64,000 nucleotides of DNA from an uncultured Oscillospiraceae bacterium (GTDB taxonomy: Bacteria; Bacillota_A; Clostridia; Oscillospirales; Acutalibacteraceae), in contig CAJUTL010000017.1 of the NCBI GenBank assembly GCA_910589395.1, forward strand, positions 1-64,000, read 5' to 3'. The translations under genes and the position numbers were made by a program. Every line of letters starts with the position of its first letter. Position 1 is the first letter of the stretch. Below, one piece after another: positions 16,110 to 23,801 of the stretch. The notes beneath the pieces are model-generated. The model saw only the letters and a program-made list of their open reading frames with translations. It did not search any database and was not told the DNA's origin.

Positions 16110-17609
16110 ATGCTTCTTACCTTGTCTGGACATTTTTTTCGGTATGAATGTGAAAATTTGTGTCGGCTGTTTTTTCCCTACAGTCCTGTTCGGGTGGAAG
16201 AAGGGGGACAGCCCGAGGCGGGAGAGCCCTGGGCGCTGGCCGCTGTGGAACCGCAGGTGGCGGGCATAGAACCGGCGTGCGGAAAATATCTATATAGGGT
16301 CAAGGTTTCCGATGGGAAGAGGGATCTGGAAAAACAGGAGCTTCGGGAAGCCTTGGAGGAATACGGGATAACCGACCTTTTGTATCGGGCCCTTTCAGAG
16401 CTGACAGGCTATACGCCCGCCTGGGGAATGCTTACCGGCATCCACCCGGTAAAGCTGCTGCGCCAGTATTGCGAGGAGCTGGGAGAGCGGGCCGGGCTGG
16501 AAAAATTTCGGGCAAGGGGCCATGTCAGCCTTAAAAAATCAGAGCTGGCCCTTCGTGTGCTGCATGCTCAGGAACCTGTAGTCAACGCCCTTTCGGAAAA
16601 CGATTTCAGCTTGTACGTTTCCATTCCCTTTTGTCCCACGCGCTGTTCTTACTGTTCCTTCGTCTCTCAGAGCATAGAGAAAGAGAAAAAACTGATGGAG
16701 CCTTATTTTGAGCTGCTTCTGTTGGAACTGGAAAAAACGGCCCGGGTCACTGAAGCGCTGGGGCTTACCCTTCGTTCGGTCTATATCGGCGGCGGCACGC
16801 CCACCACCCTTTCCGCGGCCCAGCTCTCAAGGCTCTGTGAAAAGATCCATCGGGAATTTGAGTTTTCCCGGTGCCAGGAATTTACCGTGGAAGCCGGCAG
16901 GCCCGATACCATAGACAAGGAGAAGCTGCGTGCCCTGCGGGAGGCGGGCGTCAGCCGCATCAGCATCAATCCTCAGTCTCTTTCGGATCAGGTGCTGGAA
17001 AACATTGGGAGAAAACACACCGTACAGGACGTGATAAACGCTTTCGCCATGGCAAAGGAAGAGGGCTTCCGGGAAATCAACGCCGATCTGATCGTAGGAC
17101 TGCCGGGAGATGATCTTCCCGGTTTTCAAAGAACGTTAAACGGCGTGATCGGTCTGGGCGCCTCCAATGTGACAGTCCATTCCCTGGCCTTAAAGCGTTC
17201 GGCCCGTCTGGTTTCCGAAGGCGGGGATCTTTCCCTTCACAGAAAAGGGGAGGTGACCGCTGTCATGGTAGAGTATTCCATCGAACGCCTGACAGAGGAG
17301 GGCTATGAGCCCTACTATCTCTACCGCCAGACCAGAATGGCCGGAAATCAGGAAAACACAGGCTGGGCGAAACCGGGAACCCTGTGCGCCTACAATATCT
17401 ATACCATGGACGAGTCCAATTCCGTGATCGCCTGCGGGGCCGGGGGCGTTACCAAGCTGAAGGATCCTTACAGCAATCGGCTGGAACGAATTTTCAATTT
17501 TAAGTACCCGCAGGAATATATTTCCCGGAACCAAGAGATCTTAGACAGAAAGGAGGGTATCATAGAACTGTATGAGCAATTTCGCCAGCGGCTACATGAA
17601 ATATATTAA
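16110..17609 (+). CDS. hemZ: Oxygen-independent coproporphyrinogen dehydrogenase HemZ
   Basis: 499 residues. Radical-SAM enzyme that converts coproporphyrinogen III to protoporphyrinogen IX without oxygen. The cluster cysteines are Cys175, Cys179 and Cys182 (FCPTRCSYC, CxxxCxxC); IGGGTPTTLS and INPQSLSDQVL are further family motifs. The 160-residue N-terminal extension before the radical-SAM core is the mark of HemZ as against HemN. ATG 16110 has AAAGGCGGTG upstream. The 3' end overlaps the kinase gene by 38 bases. No other heme gene is in the window. Confidence 0.9.
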   Translation: MLLTLSGHFFRYECENLCRLFFPYSPVRVEEGGQPEAGEPWALAAVEPQVAGIEPACGKYLYRVKVSDGKRDLEKQELREALEEYGITDLLYRALSELTGYTPAWGMLTGIHPVKLLRQYCEELGERAGLEKFRARGHVSLKKSELALRVLHAQEPVVNALSENDFSLYVSIPFCPTRCSYCSFVSQSIEKEKKLMEPYFELLLLELEKTARVTEALGLTLRSVYIGGGTPTTLSAAQLSRLCEKIHREFEFSRCQEFTVEAGRPDTIDKEKLRALREAGVSRISINPQSLSDQVLENIGRKHTVQDVINAFAMAKEEGFREINADLIVGLPGDDLPGFQRTLNGVIGLGASNVTVHSLALKRSARLVSEGGDLSLHRKGEVTAVMVEYSIERLTEEGYEPYYLYRQTRMAGNQENTGWAKPGTLCAYNIYTMDESNSVIACGAGGVTKLKDPYSNRLERIFNFKYPQEYISRNQEILDRKEGIIELYEQFRQRLHEIY

Positions 17610-18516
17610 CCACCTGGAGCAAATCAACGAAGGGGCGGTGACCTGCCCTCAGAAAATGATCAACGAGGTGGAGGACGCCTACCATGAACATCTGAAAAAC
17701 ATTGCCCGGAATATCAGAGAGCAGCATCGGCAGGTGCGGGTAGTCATGCTTGCCGGGCCCAGCAGCAGCGGAAAAACCACCACGGCCCATTTGCTGCGGG
17801 CCTATTTGTCGGAATTCGGGGGAAAGGCCCATATCATTTCTCTGGATGATTTTTATCTGGGCTCCGGTTTAGCGCCCATACTTCCCAATGGAAAATACGA
17901 TTATGAATCGGTGGAAGCCTTAAATGTGGAAAAGATCAGGGCCTGTTTAAAAGCGGTCACAAGCACAGGTCGCTTCAGCGTGCCCCGCTACAATTTTACC
18001 CTGGGCCGTCCGGAAGCGGAGGAAAGACAATACGAGATCAGCCCCACCGATGTGGTGATCGTAGAAGGAATTCACGGGCTGAACCCCATTTTTACCGGAG
18101 AGCTTTCTCCGGAGGTGTGTGTCAAGCTCTATGTCAGCGTCAAGCAGCAGATCAAAGATGCCAACGGTGAGGTGATCTCTCCCATGGATCTTCGGCTGGT
18201 GCGCCGGATTGTGCGGGATATCCAGTTCCGAAGCACCACGGCGGAGCATACCATTTCCATGTGGCCGGAGGTGGTCTCCGGGGAGGATAAATATATCCGT
18301 CCCTATCGGATCAGCGCGGATTACACCGTAAACTCCATTCACATTTACGAGCCTTGCGTGCTGCGAACGGTAGCGATCCCACTTTTGCGGGAGATCGCAG
18401 CGGACAGCCCCTATTACAGGAAAGCCAGAGACCTGGAATCCCGCTTGATGCGCTTTGAGCCGGTAGATGCCGCCTTGGTTCCGAAAGCCTCTATGCTTCG
18501 TGAATTTTTAGGGTAA
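17572..18516 (+). CDS. Uridine kinase-like nucleoside kinase (PRK family)
   Basis: 314 residues. P-loop GPSSSGKTTTAHLL (about 63-76), ISLDDFYLG (about 96-104) and VIVEGIHGLNP (about 162-172) match the uridine kinase/phosphoribulokinase family. Many clostridial homologues are about 550 residues, with TGS and threonyl-tRNA-synthetase-like domains ahead of the kinase; those are absent here. The start is uncertain: ATG 17572 lies 14 bases after AAAGGAGGG; the next ATG is 17596. It overlaps hemZ, implying coupled translation. Substrate not provable from sequence. Confidence 0.82.
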   Translation: MSNFASGYMKYINHLEQINEGAVTCPQKMINEVEDAYHEHLKNIARNIREQHRQVRVVMLAGPSSSGKTTTAHLLRAYLSEFGGKAHIISLDDFYLGSGLAPILPNGKYDYESVEALNVEKIRACLKAVTSTGRFSVPRYNFTLGRPEAEERQYEISPTDVVIVEGIHGLNPIFTGELSPEVCVKLYVSVKQQIKDANGEVISPMDLRLVRRIVRDIQFRSTTAEHTISMWPEVVSGEDKYIRPYRISADYTVNSIHIYEPCVLRTVAIPLLREIAADSPYYRKARDLESRLMRFEPVDAALVPKASMLREFLG

Positions 18517-18608
18517 GAACGTGGAGAGAAGGGCTTCTGTTTTGCAAAACAAAGAAGATCAGAAAAGGAACGTAAGGGATTTTTAAGTGTTTTGAAAGGG
18601 AAATTCTC

Positions 18609-18636
18609 TTTACATTCCTGAAAATTCCTGTATAAT
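18609..18636 (+). promoter_or_regulatory. Sigma-A promoter of the zinc-ribbon gene
   Basis: -35 TTTACA (18609-18614), 16-base spacer, -10 TATAAT (18631-18636). Confidence 0.7.
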
Positions 18637-18703
18637 GAAGCATATAGGAAGCAAAAGCTTCCCCTAAAATCTTATCGAAAATCAAAAAAGGAGGAATACC
18701 AAT

Positions 18704-19066
18704 ATGGGAATTCTGGATGATGTGGTCATAAACGCGAAATCTGCCGCAGAGGCTGTCGGCAAAAAGGCCGGACAGATCGTAGACGCTTCCAAGCTGCGCA
18801 TCAATGTGGCGGAGCTGAGCGCCGAGATCAGCAAGCGCTACGAGGCCTTGGGCCAGTATGTGTTTGAATCCTGCCGCGAAAAGCTGGCAGAGGACGCAGA
18901 GGCTGTTGGCAAAATGGCGGAGATCGACGAATTGAAGGCGCAGCATGCCGCTGTGCGCAAGGAACTGAACGACAAGCAGAACAAGGTGGTTTGCCCCAAC
19001 TGCGGCAAGCAGAGCCCCAACTCCGTTCAGTATTGCAGCAACTGCGGCACCAAGCTGGGCGAGTAA
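18704..19066 (+). CDS. Small helical protein with C-terminal zinc ribbon
   Basis: 120 residues. Residues 1-95 are predicted to be helical, including a coiled-coil-like stretch (EIDELKAQHAAVRKELNDK). A zinc ribbon follows: Cys97, Cys100, Cys111, Cys114 (CPNCGKQ...CSNCGTK). No signal peptide or membrane helix. Function unknown; such proteins are common in Clostridia. ATG 18704 has a strong AAGGAGG site. It has its own promoter and terminator, so it is monocistronic. Confidence 0.8.
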   Translation: MGILDDVVINAKSAAEAVGKKAGQIVDASKLRINVAELSAEISKRYEALGQYVFESCREKLAEDAEAVGKMAEIDELKAQHAAVRKELNDKQNKVVCPNCGKQSPNSVQYCSNCGTKLGE

Positions 19067-19083
19067 AAAAGAAAAAACGACGG

Positions 19084-19117
19084 AAAAAAGCCGGCCCATT
19101 TGGGTCGGCTTTTTTTG
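19084..19117 (+). terminator. Rho-independent terminator
   Basis: AAAAAAGCCGGCCC, short loop, GGGTCGGC, then TTTTTTT. Confidence 0.9.
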
Positions 19118-19130
19118 CGCTAGAAACTTT

Positions 19131-19331
19131 AAGGCAGCCCCGCACAAAGACCGGCCAGAGGCCTTTGTACACAATTTGCTTGCATATTTTCCGTCATAGC
19201 GCACAGTTTTCGTTTGTCAATCACGAGATAGACCGCACTCAATCTGTGCACTCTAACGAAAAATCTGAAGAGTTAATCGGAGATTAACTCTTGCACAACT
19301 TCTTGCGCACAATCTTTGTGCGGTGTGCCTT
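19131..19331. mobile_element. MITE-like element B (AAGGCAGCAC family), 201 bp
   Basis: The same family as 5763-5843 but in inverse orientation: AAGGCAGCCCCGCACAAAGA at the left, CTTTGTGCGGTGTGCCTT at the right, and the shared inner parts CCGGCCAGAGGCCTTTGTAC and GATTAACTCTTG. It holds about 120 extra bases in the middle. Part of that insert (ACTCAATCTGTGCACTCTAA, ACGAAAAATCT) resembles 25300-25345, so a third, decayed relative may lie there. Confidence 0.75.
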
Positions 19332-19405
19332 AGAAATTTTCGCAAAATATTGGCGGCGCTTCTCACATATGAATCAATAGAAAACTTATGTGAGGAAGGG
19401 TACGC

Positions 19406-21181
19406 TTGAAAACAAAACGGGAAGCAATGGAACGAGGAAGGCAAAGCTTTCTCCACGGGGCGCTGATCCTTACCGCCGGTATGGCAGCGGTAAAACTTAT
19501 CGGCGCGCTGTTTAAGATCCCGCTGAAATATTCGGTGGGCGAGTACGGCATGGGACTATTTAACGTGGCCTACAATTTTTACGGACCGGTGTTCAGCCTG
19601 GCTACCGCCGGGTTTCCGGTGGCTGTCTCCAGAATGGTATCGGAAAACCGTTCTTTGGGCCGGTGGAATGATGTCAGGCAGGTTCGGCGGGTGGCCTTTC
19701 CCTTGTTTTTTGCCCTGGGAGGCGTTGGCATGCTCCTGTTGACGCTCCTGGCGCCTTTTTACTGCACCCGGGTGATCGAAACGCCTCATGCTTTGGTTCC
19801 CGTGCTGGCGCTGGCCCCCGCGATCCTTTTCGCCTGCCTTGGCTCTGTGTACCGCGGCTATTATGAAGGCCTTCAGAACATGATCCCCACGGCGGCCTCG
19901 GAAGTGGTGGAGGCGGTGGTAAAGCTGGGGCTGGGCTTATTCGCCAGCTATTGGGTGGTTTCAGCCTGCACCACGGAATATGCGGAGCTGGGAACTGTTT
20001 TTTCACTTTCTCCGGCGTCTCCCGATGAAGCGATGTTTTTTACCCTTTCCTTCGCGGCGGCCGGGGCTGTGCTGGGAGTTACCTTCGGCTCTGCCTGCGC
20101 ACTGCTGTATCTGGCGCTTCGTCACAAAAGAAGAGGGGACGGAATCTCGCCCCGATTGTACAAAAGCGCCCCAGTTCCGGAAAGCCGCAGGCATACCGTA
20201 AAAAGGCTGCTTGCCATTACCCTGCCGGTCGCGATAGGCTCTGTGGCTATGAATGTGACAGGGCTGATCGACGCCACCTTTCTGCAAGGCCGGCTTGCGG
20301 GAATTCTGGAACAGGCTCCTGAAAGGCTGCTTTCCGGCTTTTCCGGTATGATCCCGGAAATGTACCTGGAAAATCCGGAGACGATTCCAACCTACCTTTA
20401 CGGCTGCTATACCTTGGCAATGACGGTGTATCTGTTGGTTCCGGCGTTGACCCAGGCCTTTGGCATCAGTGCTTTGCCGGCTGTAACGGAGGCCTGGGCA
20501 AAAAAGGACCGCGGGGAAATCAGGCAGCGGATCGAAGCGGTGGCAAGGATCACGGCACTGTTCTGCTTTCCCGCAGGACTGGGGATCAGCGCTGTGGCGG
20601 GGCCGATTTCCCGGGTGCTTTACGGCGAAGACAGCTCTTCTCCCATCATTGCCGGGGCGCTGGCGCTTTTGGGGGTCGCCTCCCTTGCCGCCGCCATGTG
20701 TACGCCTTTTTCCAGCATGCTTCAGGCTGTGGGCAGAGCAGACCTGCCGGTAAAGCTGTTGATTGGGGCTATGATCCTCAAGCTCATGGTGAACTGGGCG
20801 CTGTGCGGTATTCCGGAGATCAATATTTACGGGGCAGCGCTGGGAACGCTTATATGCTATCTCTTTTTGGCGGCGGCACAATTTTTCTGCCTGCGAAAGG
20901 AAAGTGGCGTGAAGCTTTCTGCGGGAAAGCTGTTTTTGCGGCCGCTGTTCTGCGCCGTTTTGTGCGGGCTTTCCGCCCGAGTGTGTTTTCAGGGGCTTCG
21001 TCCGATATTACCTGACGGAACCGCTGGAGAGGCTGTCTGCCTGGGGATTTCCATCATTTTTGGGGCTGCGATCTACCTTTTAGGACTGCTGATTTTGGGT
21101 GCTGTGGAGGGAAATGATATCAGAATGCTCCCAAAGGGACAAAAAATTGCAAAAACGCTTGAAAAATGGGAATGGATATGA
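19406..21181 (+). CDS. spoVB: SpoVB-type lipid flippase (MOP/MurJ superfamily)
   Basis: 591 residues with about 14 membrane helices. A polysaccharide-biosynthesis/MATE-like fold, related to SpoVB/YabM, which moves peptidoglycan precursors in spore-cortex synthesis. The opening GALILTAGMAAVKLIGALFK and FKIPLKYSVGEYGMGLF are typical. TTG 19406 is chosen because GAGGAAGGG ends five bases upstream; the alternative ATG 19427 has a poor site. It heads the conserved cluster hup-rqcP-yabP-yabQ-divIC-yabR. Confidence 0.85.
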   Translation: MKTKREAMERGRQSFLHGALILTAGMAAVKLIGALFKIPLKYSVGEYGMGLFNVAYNFYGPVFSLATAGFPVAVSRMVSENRSLGRWNDVRQVRRVAFPLFFALGGVGMLLLTLLAPFYCTRVIETPHALVPVLALAPAILFACLGSVYRGYYEGLQNMIPTAASEVVEAVVKLGLGLFASYWVVSACTTEYAELGTVFSLSPASPDEAMFFTLSFAAAGAVLGVTFGSACALLYLALRHKRRGDGISPRLYKSAPVPESRRHTVKRLLAITLPVAIGSVAMNVTGLIDATFLQGRLAGILEQAPERLLSGFSGMIPEMYLENPETIPTYLYGCYTLAMTVYLLVPALTQAFGISALPAVTEAWAKKDRGEIRQRIEAVARITALFCFPAGLGISAVAGPISRVLYGEDSSSPIIAGALALLGVASLAAAMCTPFSSMLQAVGRADLPVKLLIGAMILKLMVNWALCGIPEINIYGAALGTLICYLFLAAAQFFCLRKESGVKLSAGKLFLRPLFCAVLCGLSARVCFQGLRPILPDGTAGEAVCLGISIIFGAAIYLLGLLILGAVEGNDIRMLPKGQKIAKTLEKWEWI

Positions 21182-21293
21182 TATTATTGCAAATGTTACA
21201 AGCTTTGCGGTGAATTGCCGCGAATGTATCTTGATTGGCGGCACTACGATGAAAAGAAAATTCGCCGCACAAAAAAATGGAGGTTATCCCAAA

Positions 21294-21569
21294 ATGAACA
21301 AGTCTGAACTGATCGCAGAAGTTGCCGCTAAGGCAGAAATCACCAAGAAGGACGCCGATGCTGCTGTTGGCGCAGTCATCGAGTCTATTACTGAGGCTCT
21401 GAAGAAGGGCGATAAGGTCCAGCTGGTTGGCTTTGGCACCTTTGAGGTTCGTGAGCGCGGCGCCCGTACCGGCCGTGATCCCCGCACCAACAAGGAGATC
21501 CAGATCCCCGCTTCCAAGGCTCCCGCTTTTAAGGCTGGCAAGGCCCTGAAGGAGACTGTAAACAAGTAA
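21294..21569 (+). CDS. hup: DNA-binding protein HU
   Basis: 91 residues, the usual HU length. MNKSELIAEVAAKAEITKKD at the start, then VQLVGFGTFEVRERGARTGR with the beta-arm tip RDPRTNKEIQIPASKAP. It bends and compacts DNA as a dimer. Start ATG 21294 has GGAGG ten bases upstream; longer in-frame starts do not fit the family. Codon use is strongly biased (GCT, AAG, CGT), as expected of a highly expressed gene. Followed directly by a terminator. Confidence 0.95.
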   Translation: MNKSELIAEVAAKAEITKKDADAAVGAVIESITEALKKGDKVQLVGFGTFEVRERGARTGRDPRTNKEIQIPASKAPAFKAGKALKETVNK

Positions 21570-21585
21570 GCAATGCGCTACTATG

Positions 21586-21615
21586 CGGGCTCGGAGTTTT
21601 CCGAGCCCGTTTTTC
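21586..21615 (+). terminator. hup terminator
   Basis: CGGGCTCGG-AGTTTT-CCGAGCCCG and then TTTTTCT, a perfect nine-base stem. Some read-through into rqcP is likely given the cluster. Confidence 0.92.
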
Positions 21616-21655
21616 TATCTCCGCGAAAGAGCGTTTGCGGAAGGAGGTGAGAACC

Positions 21656-21901
21656 ATGCGGTTGGATAAATACCTGAAAATTTCCCGGCTTATCAAGCGC
21701 CGCACCGTGGCAAACGAAGCCTGCGACGCCGGGCGTGTGCTGGTAAACGGCAAGGCGGCCCGGGCCTCTTATGAAGTGAAGGAGGGAGACGTGCTGGAGA
21801 TCTCTCTGGGAGAGCGGGTGCTGAAGGCGCGGGTGCTTTCCGTATCGGAATACGCCAAAAAGGAGGAAGCCTCCGGTTTGTATCAAATACTGGAGGAATG
21901 A
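21656..21901 (+). CDS. rqcP: S4-domain ribosome quality-control protein RqcP (YabO)
   Basis: 81 residues, almost entirely an S4 RNA-binding domain (MRLDKYLKISRLIKRRT, VLVNGKAARASYEVKEGD). RqcP works with RqcH in adding alanine tails on stalled 50S subunits. ATG 21656 has the strong site GGAGGTGA; the upstream in-frame start lacks one. Position between hup and yabP matches the B. subtilis gene order. Confidence 0.9.
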   Translation: MRLDKYLKISRLIKRRTVANEACDAGRVLVNGKAARASYEVKEGDVLEISLGERVLKARVLSVSEYAKKEEASGLYQILEE

Positions 21902-21954
21902 TTTTCGGCTTTGGGGCATATCCATTTCTTGAAACTAAGAAAGGAATGGAGTAT

Positions 21955-22230
21955 ATGGCTGAAAACCAAAGACCCCTGAAAAAGCATACCTTTACAGTGG
22001 AAGCCAGAGAAAAGCTGACCGCCACGGGGATTCGCCGGGTGATTTTTTGCAGCGATGAGCTGATCACCGCGGAAACAGATCTCGGGCAGTTTAATATGAA
22101 GGGAGAAGCCCTGCATATCGATACCCTCAGCTCCGAAACGGGAGATATGCTGGTGCTTGGAAAAATCACTGCCGTTTCCTATACGGAAAGTAAATCGGCG
22201 GCGTCTCTTTTCGGACGGATCTTCAAATGA
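21955..22230 (+). CDS. yabP: Sporulation protein YabP
   Basis: 91 residues. ATGIRRVIFCSDELITAETD with a later LHIDTLSSETGDMLVLGKI are characteristic of the YabP family, needed at the spore stage. The ATG at 21955 is preferred over 21946 because AAAGGA is nine bases before it and overlaps the first ATG. Overlaps yabQ by four bases (ATGA). Confidence 0.85.
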   Translation: MAENQRPLKKHTFTVEAREKLTATGIRRVIFCSDELITAETDLGQFNMKGEALHIDTLSSETGDMLVLGKITAVSYTESKSAASLFGRIFK

Positions 22231-22661
22231 ACGGCGGCGGGGGAGCGCTCGTGTTTTTCTGCCTGGCAACGGGGGCGGCCCTGGGCTGCCTTTTTTTGCT
22301 GTTCTCAGCGATCTGCCTTGCGTTTCACGCAGGAAAGCCGGTTCGTGCCTTGCTGGATATTTTATACTGCTGTTTGTGCGCGGGCGTTGTGTTCCTTTGC
22401 GCATTGGCTGTAGATCACGGCAGGCTTCGGCTGCTTCAGGCAGTGTGCCAGCTTTTGGGGGGCTGGGCGGTGGTCACCGCCCTGTCGCCTTTTGTGTCCG
22501 GCGTGGCAATGCGCCTGAGAAAAATTTTTTGTAAGGTTTCCGCTTTTTTCAGGAAAGGGTGCGCCTTTCTGACGGCGCATTTTCGGCGGCAAAAGCCAAA
22601 ACCCGCAAAAAAGCGGAAAAAAACCGGAAAAAGGCCGAAAAAAGCGAAAAAAAAGACTTGA
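22227..22661 (+). CDS. yabQ: Spore cortex biosynthesis protein YabQ
   Basis: 144 residues with three to four membrane helices in the first 95 residues and a very basic lysine-rich tail (KPAKKRKKTGKRPKKAKKKT at the end). The position between yabP and divIC and the topology fit YabQ, a membrane protein needed for cortex formation; sequence signatures alone are weak. Translationally coupled to yabP. Confidence 0.78.
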   Translation: MNGGGGALVFFCLATGAALGCLFLLFSAICLAFHAGKPVRALLDILYCCLCAGVVFLCALAVDHGRLRLLQAVCQLLGGWAVVTALSPFVSGVAMRLRKIFCKVSAFFRKGCAFLTAHFRRQKPKPAKKRKKTGKRPKKAKKKT

Positions 22662-22743
22662 AAAACTTATGTAGACCAGTATATAATAGACTATATAGGC
22701 AAGAGCTGGAAAGAGTATGCTCAAAAGCGGAAAGGAGGCGGCC

Positions 22744-23058
22744 TTGTTGCGTGAAATCAAAACAGAACGATATCGCGGCTTTGTGCCGCTTCGGGTCGCT
22801 TTATTCGTAGTGGCGGGAGCGGCGCTGGTCACTTTGGTTTTCTGGCAGATGCGTATTGCGGACAAACGGGCGGAGCTTGCGGAGCTGCAAACTCAGATCC
22901 AGGCGCAGAATACCAGAAACGAAGAGATCCAGAAAACGGTAAGCTCTCTGGAAAACGACAAGGGGCTGAAGGAATACGCGGAGCGGAAGGCCAGGGAAGA
23001 GCTGGACTACGCCAGGCCCAATGAGCGGATCTTTGTGGACGTGGGCGGCAGTGACTGA
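22744..23058 (+). CDS. divIC: Septum formation initiator DivIC/FtsL-like
   Basis: About 104 residues: a short cytoplasmic part, one membrane helix (VALFVVAGAALVTLVFW), a coiled coil (about 45-80, KRAELAELQTQIQAQNTRNE) and the DivIC-type end YAERKAREELDYARPNERIF. It takes part in the division complex with FtsL and DivIB. The start is uncertain: TTG 22744 or 22747 follow a strong AAAGGAGG (22731-22738), whereas ATG 22717 has only a weak site; the ATG would add nine residues. Confidence 0.85.
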   Translation: MLREIKTERYRGFVPLRVALFVVAGAALVTLVFWQMRIADKRAELAELQTQIQAQNTRNEEIQKTVSSLENDKGLKEYAERKAREELDYARPNERIFVDVGGSD

Positions 23059-23073
23059 CCCTGTACCAATATG

Positions 23074-23190
23074 ATATCATAAGCACCAAGGGTGCGTTGA
23101 TATAATGTGCCGATCGCCCGTCTGAGCAAAGCAAAGAACTGGGCAAGGCAATTGAAATCCATCATATCCGCACCTTTTGCGGATATGATA
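23074..23190 (+). promoter_or_regulatory. Structured leader upstream of yabR
   Basis: Two hairpins sharing the sequence ATATGATATC: an interrupted stem at 23074-23103 (ATATCA...GCACC, GGTGC...TGATAT) and a perfect 11-base stem at 23162-23190 (ATCATATCCGC, loop ACCTTTT, GCGGATATGAT). Neither has a T-run. The match to any known RNA family is not apparent to me. Confidence 0.55.
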
Positions 23191-23227
23191 TCTTAGTGCG
23201 GCAAAACCGAGGAGGAAATTGCAGCTT

Positions 23228-23731
23228 ATGCAGCTTGAGGTTGGCGGGATCTATGAGGGCAAGGTGACCGGGATCACCAAGTTCGGCGCGTTTGTAAGCT
23301 TTGAAGGCGGTCAAACGGGAATGGTACATATTTCAGAGGTGGCTCCTACCTTCGTGAATGAGATCAAGGATTTTCTTACAGAAGGGCAAAACGTAAAGGT
23401 GAAGGTGCTCTCCATCAGCGAGGAAGGAAAGGTCAGCCTTTCCATCAAGAAGGCTTTGCCGGAGGAGCAGCGCCGTCCTCAGCGCCGTCAGGAGGGCGGC
23501 CCCCGCAGAGAAGGAGGGCGCGGTCCCAGGCAGCCCAGATTTTCCCGTCCCGCTCCTCAGCCCAGCCCCGGCAGGCCCGGAGATTTTGAATGGCAAAGCC
23601 GCCGTAACGACAGCGGCAGCTTTGAGGATATGATGTCTCGTTTTAAGCAGACCAGCGATGAGAAAATGTCTGATCTGAAACGCAGCGGCGTGGATCTCCG
23701 TAAGGGTTCTTCCCGCAGAGGACAAAAATAA
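23228..23731 (+). CDS. yabR: S1-domain RNA-binding protein (YabR-like)
   Basis: 167 residues. An S1 domain fills residues 1-75 (YEGKVTGITKFGAFVSF, TGMVHISEVA, VKVLSISEEGKVSLSIKKA); the rest is a low-complexity Arg/Pro/Gly/Gln tail (about 77-125) and a short helical end. Related to B. subtilis YabR and general stress protein 13. ATG 23228 chosen; a TTG at 23219 sits only three bases from the AGGAGG site. Last gene of the spore/division cluster, ending in a terminator. Confidence 0.87.
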   Translation: MQLEVGGIYEGKVTGITKFGAFVSFEGGQTGMVHISEVAPTFVNEIKDFLTEGQNVKVKVLSISEEGKVSLSIKKALPEEQRRPQRRQEGGPRREGGRGPRQPRFSRPAPQPSPGRPGDFEWQSRRNDSGSFEDMMSRFKQTSDEKMSDLKRSGVDLRKGSSRRGQK

Positions 23732-23758
23732 ATTAGAAAAGGCCTAAAAGGGTCTTTC

Positions 23759-23782
23759 AAGGCCCTTCGGGGCCTTTTTCTT
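23759..23782 (+). terminator. Terminator of the spore/division cluster
   Basis: AAGGCCC-TTCG-GGGCCTT, tetraloop hairpin followed by TTTCTTT. Confidence 0.92.
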
Positions 23783-23801
23783 TGTGAAGGGAGAGAGCTC
23801 T

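Noticed and set aside
23074..23190. tRNA or known small RNA upstream of yabR
   Set aside because: The arms do not form a cloverleaf and no known RNA motif is evident.
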